Part shown: positions 1-6,892 of the stretch, piece after piece
How the letters are laid out: every line of letters begins with the position of its first letter
How positions within the stretch are numbered: position 1 is the stretch's first letter
Source of the DNA: QGON01 sp963691905
GTDB taxonomy: Bacteria > Pseudomonadota > Gammaproteobacteria > Chromatiales > Chromatiaceae
DNA length: 64,000 nucleotides
Assembly: GCA_963691905.1 (NCBI GenBank)
Contig: OY829894.1
Coordinates: 1-64,000, forward strand
Direction of reading: 5' to 3'
The notes under the pieces: model-generated
Told to the model about the DNA's origin: nothing
The model's input: only the letters and a program-made list of their open reading frames with translations
Databases searched by the model: none
Translations under genes and position numbers: made by a program

Positions 1-533
1 GGTGAAATGGAACCCGACGGCAATCTCGATGATGAAGATCTAGCGAAATCTTGTCGGACCTAACGGTGGTTCCGGGGTTATTGATCCGCTCACCCTGGAG
101 GCTGATGTGATTCACGGTCCGGATTACAATCGGCGCCACGAGCACCCCGCCTGTCTACCAGGGCCTTTGCCAATTTCGGCAATGAGTTCATCCGAATTCC
201 GGTGGATGGAAACGGCGAGCCGATGCGGGACGGACCAGGGGCATTTCATCGAAGAGGAGGTGTTCATTGCCATTCCTCTCAACCCACCACGGACAACAGC
301 TTCTCCCATTCCAGCGTTAAAGACCGTGGATGTACGCTACGACGTCGATGTACCAACAGGCATCGAAGGACCGCTGCAGATCAACGTCCGTTTACGGGCC
401 AGAGCCTTCCCACCGCGTTTCCTGAGAGCTTTGGCAGCAGGTCGGCCGGATCTGGTTAATGAGAAGATGGTCGATAGAAAACAGGATTGTTGACATGGTT
501 TCCGCTGCACCAGTCAACGTGCAGATCCAGTAG
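1..533 (+). pseudogene. Decayed multiheme cytochrome c-type protein, 3' part
   Basis: Pieces of one protein can be read only by hopping frames. The string GEMEPDGNLDDEDLAK is in frame 1 near the window edge, NLVGPNGGSGVIDPLTLEAD follows in another frame, then GNEFIRIPVDGNGEP (about 200-245), then GHFIEEEVFIAIPLNPPR through PPRFLRALAAGRPDLVNE (about 240-470), and finally NRIVDMVSAAPVNVQIQ ending at the TAG at 531-533. At least three frameshifts are needed. The C-terminal pattern (beta-rich domain, FPPRFLR, a VDRNRIVDM-like end) resembles the tail of periplasmic multiheme cytochrome c proteins, but no CXXCH lies inside the window, so the family call is inference. A badly sequenced contig end could also cause this. 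Confidence 0.5.
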
Positions 534-589
534 CGCCAACCAATAATGAAATTGCCTGACAGGACAGGCCCAGGCTTCCAGCTGGGTCT

Positions 590-875
590 GTCTGGGCGTG
601 ATTTCACCCACAAGCAGCAGGATCGGCACCATGATGAGCAGGTTGACCATCTTGTTATCTGCGCCGAAAAGCTGAATCACGATTGCCGCTAAGATGATGG
701 GTGCGGCCACGTTGACGAATTCGTTGCCGATCAGAATGGTGACAATCAGCCGGCGGGGCTTGCTCAACATGCGTTCGATGAGGGTGATCCGGTGGTTGGT
801 TGTCGTCACGCCGCTTCTGTTCAAATTGCAGCGTGTTGAGGGAAAACAGGCTGGTCTCGGAACTGTCCTCCCCCC
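590..875 (-). pseudogene. Fragment of a CNNM/DUF21 (HlyC/CorC-type) membrane protein
   Basis: On the minus strand the segments SSETSLFSLNTLQFEQKRRDD and, after a frameshift near 805, LIERMLSKPRRLIVTILIGN, NEFVNVAA, AAIVIQLFGADNKMVNLLIM and VPILLLVGEITP match the DUF21 transmembrane domain of the CNNM/HlyC-CorC family (the SET, RRL-VTILIGNEFVN and GEITP motifs are diagnostic). The match stops right after GEITP, so the rest of the domain and the CBS and CorC_HlyC domains are absent. The fragment runs convergently into the cytochrome remnant. The break is a rearrangement or deletion junction around 534-600. It cannot be functional. Confidence 0.6.
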
Positions 876-927
876 GACTGCCACTGTCAGCTATAGTGTT
901 GTAAGGCAGAACAACAGGTAGTCGATA

Positions 928-1941
928 ATGCTGGCATGGTTACAAAAACTCTTTTCCACAGATGAGCCCCGGACATCCCGCCTTTCGGCGGAGGAAATCA
1001 AGCAGCACATTGACCTGGCGATCAATGAGTTCGACAGCCGGATCGCTCTGATCCCCGGCTACCGCAAGAAGCTGTCACCGGCAGTGGAGAGCGCTCTGCT
1101 GTATGCCGAATCGCTCATCGAACGTATCCCTGGACCGGTGGATGTCAACGCCAAGGCCTACGGCGCAGATCCCAGGGTCAACGCCTATTTCGGTTCCCCA
1201 GAAATGCTCGAACATCTCTTTAGCCACAGTACCGATTTTCGCGCCTTCTCAGACCAACCTGCCCAAGCCAACCTCGAGTATATCTACGTCTTGATGGTCA
1301 TGATTCGGCACAGGAAGACCCGCCCCGGACATGCCCTGAGGGGGGATATGGTACAGAATGATGTGATGCAAGACGTGGTTTACTTCTCCGACCATCATCT
1401 GGTCAAACCTGCCGAAACCGAGGCCGATGTGCGCCGCGACCTACGGGAACGGGCCTTTCAGCACCTGCTCGCTGAATCGGTACTGAAGGTGGCCCACCAT
1501 AGCAAGGAGAAGGCCGATCTGGAACGGCAAAAGGTCCACCTCAAAATGGAGATCAAGACCCGCCATGCGGAGCGTAGTGGCCTCGATTTTCTGCACGAAA
1601 AGTCCACTGGCGACGCAACAGGAGGCTTACTCCCCCGGCAACTGGCCGAGACAGAAGAGAAGCTTGCAAAGCTACGCCAGGGGCTGGAAACCATCAACGA
1701 CTACCTTGATCTGCTCATTGATGTACTCAACCACTCGCCGGATTATTGCGGCCTGGAGAGCCATGAAGACTGCCTCAATCGCATCAACGTGGTAGTCGAT
1801 GCAGATGCTGGCCATCAGGTACCCTACGCCAATATCCGCATCGGCGAGACCCTCCGCTGTGGCGTCATTGTCCGCTATCCCTGCAAAGAGTTGGTGGAGA
1901 CCAGTCGTATTGCCAGCCGCATGCACTCGCTCTATCGCTAG
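928..1941 (+). CDS. Hypothetical protein with C-terminal coiled coil
   Basis: This 337-residue soluble protein has no signal peptide or membrane segment. I do not recognise the family. Residues about 195-265 are rich in K/E/L heptads (around KEKADLERQKVHLKMEIKTR and LAETEEKLAKLRQGLE), which predicts a coiled coil. The final part contains four cysteines in YCGLESHEDCLN, LRCGV and YPCKE, a possible metal or redox site. The ATG start gives a clean N terminus (MLAWLQKLFS). Downstream lies the P-loop/GAF protein on the same strand after about 125 bp, so co-expression is possible. It lies just outside the decayed region at 1-890 and is itself intact. Confidence 0.75.
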   Translation: MLAWLQKLFSTDEPRTSRLSAEEIKQHIDLAINEFDSRIALIPGYRKKLSPAVESALLYAESLIERIPGPVDVNAKAYGADPRVNAYFGSPEMLEHLFSHSTDFRAFSDQPAQANLEYIYVLMVMIRHRKTRPGHALRGDMVQNDVMQDVVYFSDHHLVKPAETEADVRRDLRERAFQHLLAESVLKVAHHSKEKADLERQKVHLKMEIKTRHAERSGLDFLHEKSTGDATGGLLPRQLAETEEKLAKLRQGLETINDYLDLLIDVLNHSPDYCGLESHEDCLNRINVVVDADAGHQVPYANIRIGETLRCGVIVRYPCKELVETSRIASRMHSLYR

Positions 1942-2066
1942 AGTTATGCGAAGAAAATCGTTATCTATTTTGACAAAGGTAACTAATAGGAAGAACATTT
2001 ACCACAAATTGAATCGCGCGAATCATCATATTCAGACAGGGCTATTCCAGCTGCTTGGGGATAAAG

Positions 2067-3359
2067 ATGGAAAGATTGGGAGACGCTTTCAAATCAGAGG
2101 AAATAAGAGAGGTCGACACGATAAAGGGGATTCAGTTCCCGGCTCTTTTAGAGACGAAAAAACTCATCATTACCGGTCCTCCGGGTTGTGGGAAAACAAC
2201 CATTCTCAACGCGATTGGCGGCTGGCCAGAGGAAGGCTACCTCGATATTTCAAGCAAGGACTGGTGGAAATCGCCTATTCTGCATCAACGACCGAGAGAA
2301 CTTCATCTTGGCCTGCCTTTCGTTGGATTTGAAAAAGCCGTACCTGTCTACGACGCATATACGCTTGATGATTCATCCTACTTAGAGATCGATTATTTTC
2401 GCATCCCCTTACCCCCACCAAAGACGCATCCGTTGTCTACAAATTTTCGTGAGCGATTCGTCTTTGAATTCATTCTATTGCCTGCCGAAAAGACTTATGA
2501 ACTCAGACAGACGCGGTCGAAGTCGGGTACCCATCATGTTGATGATGACCTCACGCTAAGCAAAGTTCGTGAGGAACTGTTCTTTTTCAAACAGCTTGCA
2601 CTCTTTTTTCATCAAAATGGAATGGATGTTTATGTCAGGGATGATTTAAATGGCAAGCCCAGGAGAATCTGTGAACCCGTGCTTGGTCGGTTGGTTCAAC
2701 CTGATGAGCAAGGCGAGGCGCTTTATCACCACCTCGATCAAATCAGATTGCGTGAGAGGCTACTCAACCGATCCTGGAGTATTCGGGGCAACAAGAAGCT
2801 GCTTGATCTCTTTGTCGAGGTGATTCCTAATGCCTTGAATGTGGAGCGCTGTAGTATCTTCATCAATGATCCAAAGACGGGAAAAGTCTGGCTGCAAAGC
2901 GGCACGGGACTCGACGAAAAGCAGATTGAGATGGAGATGGAAGATTCATTGGTTGGGCAAGTGATCGCTACCGGTGATTACAATGTAAAGGAAGACATGG
3001 ATCTGTTGGATGGTCCACATAAAGAGATCGATGCGCAGACGGGATTTGTGACCCGTAATGAATTGTGCGTTCCAATCGAGAGTCTCTCTGGCCAGAAAAC
3101 TGCGGGAGCCATCCTGGTTCTGAACAAGAGGGGAGGGGAGAGTTTCCAGGAGGCGGATAGGGTGCTTCTGGAGAAAGTAGCCAGCCACTTGCAGTCAGCC
3201 ATCGAGAGTATTTTTCTCCGGCAGGAGCTTATGGACTTTTCGGAACTCCTGACAAACCGCGTGCGTTTTTCCGAATGGGCCAAGTATTTGATGTGGGTGA
3301 TACTGGGGGTGGCGCTGGCAGAGGCTGTGCTCATTACTTTCTTATTGGAGAAACTGTAG
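2067..3359 (+). CDS. P-loop NTPase - GAF - transmembrane protein
   Basis: The protein has 430 residues. An N-terminal P-loop domain carries the Walker A motif GPPGCGKTT at about residues 37-45, followed by an Arg-rich stretch (LRQTRSKSG) and helical segments. A GAF domain covers about residues 245-395 (NVERCSIFIND, LVGQVIATG, CVPIESLSG, AILVLNKRGG). One membrane helix lies at the C terminus (about 405-428, YLMWVILGVALAEAVLITFL). I chose ATG 2067 over the in-frame TTG at 2055 because GGGGAT precedes the ATG at suitable spacing. A GAF sensor tethered to the membrane behind a P-loop switch suggests ligand-dependent signalling. The substrate is unknown and no known gene name fits. Confidence 0.7.
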   Translation: MERLGDAFKSEEIREVDTIKGIQFPALLETKKLIITGPPGCGKTTILNAIGGWPEEGYLDISSKDWWKSPILHQRPRELHLGLPFVGFEKAVPVYDAYTLDDSSYLEIDYFRIPLPPPKTHPLSTNFRERFVFEFILLPAEKTYELRQTRSKSGTHHVDDDLTLSKVREELFFFKQLALFFHQNGMDVYVRDDLNGKPRRICEPVLGRLVQPDEQGEALYHHLDQIRLRERLLNRSWSIRGNKKLLDLFVEVIPNALNVERCSIFINDPKTGKVWLQSGTGLDEKQIEMEMEDSLVGQVIATGDYNVKEDMDLLDGPHKEIDAQTGFVTRNELCVPIESLSGQKTAGAILVLNKRGGESFQEADRVLLEKVASHLQSAIESIFLRQELMDFSELLTNRVRFSEWAKYLMWVILGVALAEAVLITFLLEKL

Positions 3360-3708
3360 GCAGGGTGAGATTGTTCACCTTTGGTGTACTCCTAACGGAG
3401 ATAATCGGCAGCGGTCTGCTGAGAAAGAGTGCCATCCACGTCGGTTCTCTCAATCGCGCTGGTGATCGATGTTCAGAGAGGGGCGCGCCGGATTGACTGA
3501 TCTGTTTTGTGTGATTGCCTACACCTGCAGGCACTTTCTGAATGCTGTTGACCCGCATCCGATCCACGCGAAAAGGATGAGTCCCAATAATCGTACTATT
3601 CCTGAAAACTTGTGATTCAAGTTCAGTTACCGGCACTAAATCTTGACATAAGCATAAGTATTATCTAATATACTTACCATCATAAAGCAATATCAGAAGG
3701 TAAATGAA
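3360..3708. other. Intergenic stretch, no gene supported until the 3643 promoter
   Basis: Minus-strand frames here are open for about 100 codons (3334-3636) but encode a low-complexity, family-less peptide overlapping the neighbouring gene's end, so I do not call a gene. The right end holds a strong promoter for the small gene at 3709. Confidence 0.5.
3643..3675 (+). promoter_or_regulatory. Sigma-70 promoter with overlapping palindromic operator
   Basis: TTGACA (3643-3648), a 17-bp spacer and TAATAT (3666-3671) form a near-consensus promoter 38 bp before the GTG start at 3709. The inverted repeat AAGTAT-N8-ATACTT (3656-3675) covers the -10 element, the usual place for a repressor site. The regulator is not identifiable from the window. 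Confidence 0.65.
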
Positions 3709-3951
3709 GTGAGTATCTTCACCTGTAAATCGATGAGAGCCGCCGTCATAGGCTCAGTGACAATGTTGGTATTGAGCGTGGTCTTGTTAGCGCCAGTACT
3801 ACTGTTGTCTGATCCCATTCCCAGCCTGTTTGTATGGCTTGTCTATCCTGGGTTTGCTGCACTGTTAATCAGTCCGGCTATCCTGCTGGCAGCGGCATTG
3901 GCATCGCTTGTTCCATCTGTGAATGAGCATTTGAAGAATTGCCAGCATTGA
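3709..3951 (+). CDS. Small two-helix membrane protein, paralogue of the gene at 4081-4329
   Basis: The product is 80 residues with two hydrophobic helices (about 12-34 and 43-67). Near the N terminus is CKSMR and at the very C terminus NCQH. The convergent gene at 4081-4329 has the same layout (CKTMR, then two helices, then KCEH), the same length and about one third identical residues by eye, so the two are paralogues. The start is GTG 3709, supported by AGAAGG at 3695-3700 and by the promoter just upstream. I do not recognise the family. The conserved Cys pair and terminal His could bind metal or heme or form a disulfide, which is inference. Confidence 0.75.
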   Translation: MSIFTCKSMRAAVIGSVTMLVLSVVLLAPVLLLSDPIPSLFVWLVYPGFAALLISPAILLAAALASLVPSVNEHLKNCQH

Positions 3952-3980
3952 GTTGGCCCGTTGGCCTAACAGTCAGAAAT

Positions 3981-4010
3981 AAAAGGCCGCCCCAAATGGA
4001 GCGGCCTTTT
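3981..4010. terminator. Bidirectional intrinsic terminator
   Basis: AAAAGGCCGC, a 10-base loop and GCGGCCTTTT form a perfect 10-bp stem flanked by A and T runs. It serves both convergent small membrane-protein genes. Confidence 0.9.
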
Positions 4011-4080
4011 GTTATTGCAACGCTGAAGACCCATGAAAATGACCCATACTGATAATCATATCCAATTTTAGCTCAAGATT

Positions 4081-4329
4081 TCAGTGCTCACATTTATCCA
4101 TTTTCTCTCTGGCCCCAGGTAACACTGTCAGCAGAAACGTCGTAATCAGTATCAGCGGAGCAAAAAGCAGCAACAGCAAGCCTGCGAACATGACAATCTG
4201 CTGCATGTAGAAGATATCGGGGACAACTTTGAGTCCCGTCATTATCATCAAAACCCCTGCGAAGAAAAAAATAGTGGAGACGATCACGCCTTCACGCATG
4301 GTTTTACAACCAATTTTTAGAAGACTCAT
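4081..4329 (-). CDS. Small two-helix membrane protein downstream of haoA-haoC
   Basis: The product is 82 residues with helices at about 15-34 and 43-68, an N-terminal GCKTMR motif and a C-terminal DKCEH. It is a paralogue of the gene at 3709-3951 on the opposite strand. It starts 65 bp after the stop of haoC on the same strand and ends at the shared terminator, so it is probably the last gene of the haoA-haoC transcript. That position suggests a role around the membrane cytochrome, such as assembly, quinol access or heme handling. No family is recognised and the function is unknown. Confidence 0.75.
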   Translation of the reverse strand: MSLLKIGCKTMREGVIVSTIFFFAGVLMIMTGLKVVPDIFYMQQIVMFAGLLLLLFAPLILITTFLLTVLPGAREKMDKCEH

Positions 4330-4394
4330 AGTTTGGATACCTAAATTGAGCTATTTTCAGTGTGGTTGGATAGCACCTTATCTCGCCTCAACCT

Positions 4395-5021
4395 TTACTC
4401 TTCCAGCAATTTGTCGGCTGCGCCCCGTTTAAGATCGAACTCCTGCTCGACCATCCTGTTCCATTCGTCGCGTTTGAAGACGCGCTCAGCCGGCACCTTT
4501 GCATGCACCAGGTTGTAGTGACATTCGATGCAGGATTTATCTTTTGCATCCTGTTTATGGATTTCCACTGTATCGGGGCGGGTGCCATAGATGGCTTCTT
4601 TGACATGACAACGCTTGCAGGTAGCGGAGTCCCGTTTCTTGAACCACTCACGAGCGGAAAAAGCGGCCTCTGGCATATGCAGCTTGGCAATTACCGGATC
4701 ATCGTAATCGGGACCGAAGATCTGATTGTAGAGATCCTTGCCACCTATAAAGTGGTCCCAGGTGGCAGCGAAAACACCCTCGGAAACATGGCAGTCACCA
4801 CAGCTGGCCCGTACACCTGAGGCGGGACGAAAGTGGGTGGACTCCCGATAGGGCTCGGCGACAAGCTCCATCGAGTGGCAGTTGGTGCAAAAAGCCTCGG
4901 TACTGGTGAAGTGATCGAATTCCGTAAGAAAAACCATAAATCCGATACCGGCCACACCGCCGAGGATCAATGCAAGCAGTACATGCCGGGTGATAAAAAG
5001 TGGCATTCTAATCTTAATCAT
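4395..5021 (-). CDS. haoC: NapC/NirT-family tetraheme cytochrome c, HAO partner
   Basis: The protein has 208 residues with one N-terminal membrane anchor (about 11-31) followed by four CXXCH heme sites (CTNCH, CGDCH, CKRCH, CIECH), the layout of NapC/NirT/CymA quinol dehydrogenases. Members pass electrons from the quinol pool to periplasmic reductases. It overlaps the 3' end of the octaheme HAO-family gene by 8 bp. This haoA-haoC pairing is known from nitrite-reducing Campylobacterota and some Gammaproteobacteria that lack NrfA. The heme-binding domain faces the periplasm. The family is certain from the motifs; the HaoC name rests on the neighbour. Confidence 0.88.
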   Translation of the reverse strand: MIKIRMPLFITRHVLLALILGGVAGIGFMVFLTEFDHFTSTEAFCTNCHSMELVAEPYRESTHFRPASGVRASCGDCHVSEGVFAATWDHFIGGKDLYNQIFGPDYDDPVIAKLHMPEAAFSAREWFKKRDSATCKRCHVKEAIYGTRPDTVEIHKQDAKDKSCIECHYNLVHAKVPAERVFKRDEWNRMVEQEFDLKRGAADKLLEE

Positions 5022-6483
5022 GGCTGGGTTTTCCTATGCCATAACCGAGGATAGGGTTGGGTTTTGACGGATTTTTCAACCAGCTGTGTTCGTCAAGGCT
5101 GAGCACATGCTCGTTGATCAATTTATCAGCTTTCTCTGTACCCGCCAGTTCACGCACCTGGGGCAGAAACTCCCCATAAAAATTCTGCCCTACCAGATGC
5201 ATCCCCTCCCACCAGGTGAAATTCGGACTCATCATTGCGGCGCCATGTCTGGCTCGGGTGCCTTCATCGTGCCAGAGACGCCAGTAGGTAAATTCGAGTG
5301 GATCGTCAAAGGGGGCTGGAGTGAGCAGGTTCATATCATAAAGCGCCAACATAATGGCCTGTGCAGGTTTCCCGAACTTCTCATTGTAGAGTTCGACGAC
5401 ATTGTCGAACTGCTTCATGAATCCGTTGGCAAAACCCTTGCTATGGCACTCAAGGCAGACCTTGCTCATGATCTGGCGCCGTCTTTTAGAACTTGCGACG
5501 GCCTTAACCTTGCCCATGCTGCCATCCAGTTTTGATATTTCATTACCACGTCTTGGTACTGGCTGGGACTCAGGCAGCTCTCTTCTGTCGCCATCTTCGA
5601 AAATGACAAGCGATTGTTTCTCAGAGATTGGCTGGTTCAGGTTCCATGCATCGCGCATTCCGACATCGTGGCTGGCTTTGACACCGGGAGTTGCACCCAT
5701 ATGACAGGTAACACAGGTGGGGGCGGCACTATAGTCTTTACCAAGCACCCACTCGTCACTGTGGAGATTCATCTTCTCTCTGTTTGCTGCGAAGAGCATG
5801 CCATGTTTTGAGCTGTCGAATACTTCTCCATCGGGTGATTCCGGGCCGGAATGGCACCAGACGCAGGCGCTTGGATCTCGGGCCTGGGCTTTAGAGAAAC
5901 TGTGTCTGCCATGGCATGCGGAACAGGATCCGCGGGACCCATCAGGATTGATACGGCCAATGCCTGTGTTCGGCCAACTGTTGGGTGAGAGACTGCCGTC
6001 TCCACGCACTTCCACTTTTGAGCCGTGACATTTGGCACAGCCGGCAGTAACCATTTCCTGGCCAGTGAGGTTATCCGCCAGGGCAGGTATACGATTCTCA
6101 ATCAAAGTGAGTGCTTTTGAATGAACAGACCCTTCAGTTTCCTTGTATTCCCTGGTGTGGCAACGACCGCAGTCTTTAGGGGAAACAATTGTGGCGATGA
6201 TGCTGCCTTCGTGTTCGATGGCATCCTTATCGACCTGATCGGCATAGTGGCAGTCCAGACAATTGACGCCCGCCGAGGCATGGGCACTGGATTGCCATTG
6301 ATGGGTAAGGCCGGCGGAGGACTTCTTATGGCAACTGATACAGGCTTCGCCCTCTTCCAGTCCCCAATTGCTTGGATCCAATGAAACCTTGTCTGCCAAA
6401 CTTGTACCGATTACCCCCAACCATAGCGGAAAGGCGAAAAGTAGTAGATGAATGTGCCATCTGGTTAACCTGACATTGCGCAT
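5014..6483 (-). CDS. haoA: Octaheme hydroxylamine oxidoreductase-family cytochrome c
   Basis: The 489-residue preprotein has an N-terminal signal peptide (ending near SLA) and eight CXXCH sites: CISCH, CLDCH, CGRCH, CAKCH, CSACH, CVWCH, CVTCH, CLECH. The C-terminal half (YWRLWHDEGTRARHGA, MMSPNFTWWEGMH) matches the HAO family. Paired with a NapC-type quinol dehydrogenase and FNR sites, it most likely works reductively (nitrite to hydroxylamine or ammonium) rather than as an ammonia-oxidiser HAO; whether the P460 cross-linking tyrosine is present needs an alignment. AGGAGG (6490-6495) touches the first ATG at 6489, so the ATG at 6483, six bases away, is the likely start. Confidence 0.87.
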   Translation of the reverse strand: MRNVRLTRWHIHLLLFAFPLWLGVIGTSLADKVSLDPSNWGLEEGEACISCHKKSSAGLTHQWQSSAHASAGVNCLDCHYADQVDKDAIEHEGSIIATIVSPKDCGRCHTREYKETEGSVHSKALTLIENRIPALADNLTGQEMVTAGCAKCHGSKVEVRGDGSLSPNSWPNTGIGRINPDGSRGSCSACHGRHSFSKAQARDPSACVWCHSGPESPDGEVFDSSKHGMLFAANREKMNLHSDEWVLGKDYSAAPTCVTCHMGATPGVKASHDVGMRDAWNLNQPISEKQSLVIFEDGDRRELPESQPVPRRGNEISKLDGSMGKVKAVASSKRRRQIMSKVCLECHSKGFANGFMKQFDNVVELYNEKFGKPAQAIMLALYDMNLLTPAPFDDPLEFTYWRLWHDEGTRARHGAAMMSPNFTWWEGMHLVGQNFYGEFLPQVRELAGTEKADKLINEHVLSLDEHSWLKNPSKPNPILGYGIGKPSHD

Positions 6484-6510
6484 GCCCATCCTCCTTATGT
6501 GGTTTGATTC

Positions 6511-6524
6511 TTGATTTGAATCAA
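6511..6524. promoter_or_regulatory. FNR-type site, proximal
   Basis: TTGATTTGAATCAA is a perfect TTGAT-N4-ATCAA palindrome. Its centre is 35 bp from the second site and only 35 bp from the haoA start, so it overlaps or lies downstream of the expected core promoter. Confidence 0.8.
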
Positions 6525-6545
6525 CAAATGTGTACGGTCTGATTC

Positions 6546-6559
6546 TTGATATAGATCAA
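6546..6559. promoter_or_regulatory. FNR-type site, distal
   Basis: TTGATATAGATCAA is a second perfect TTGAT-N4-ATCAA palindrome. If it sits at -41.5 (class II activation), transcription of haoA would start near 6511, inside the proximal site. Confidence 0.8.
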
Positions 6560-6892
6560 TAAAAATTCGTGAATAAAAAAATGTCATTAGAATTCAAGAG
6601 TACTGAAAATAAAAACTGGACAGAGTGATCGCTGACTGTTGAGCCAGTAATTAAAAGGGGAGTCACACTGTCCGGTGAATTTGTTATTTATTTTTTCGAA
6701 TTTAAAGATTGCGCTATTTTTTGTGTTAATTCAATATTCATAACAATAAAAAAGTCCAACATCATTTCAGAATATTCATGCGCCATAAAGTGAGGCATAT
6801 GACTTATAGGTAATTCCCCCAATAGACATAAGACTCGTCTCTTGTGCACTATTCGACTCGCAAATTTAGCTTACAATAAGGGGACGGGTCGA
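6560..6892. other. AT-rich divergent intergenic region with one long inverted repeat
   Basis: No gene is supported. GGACAG (6618-6623) and CTGTCC (6668-6673) bound an imperfect inverted repeat that could fold as RNA or bind a regulator. The region separates haoA from the plus-strand pentaheme cytochrome gene and must contain that gene's promoter, which I cannot place. Confidence 0.4.

Noticed and set aside
557..600. GC-rich hairpin between the two broken genes as a terminator
   Set aside because: The stem is imperfect and no T run follows on either strand; it lies at a rearrangement junction.
2530..2560. HHVDDD string as a metal or phosphodiesterase site in the P-loop/GAF protein
   Set aside because: The surrounding sequence has no HD-GYP or DHH context; a chance motif is more likely.
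3334..3636. Minus-strand open frame of about 100 codons
   Set aside because: It overlaps the end of the P-loop/GAF gene, has no family resemblance, no ribosome-binding site and irregular composition.
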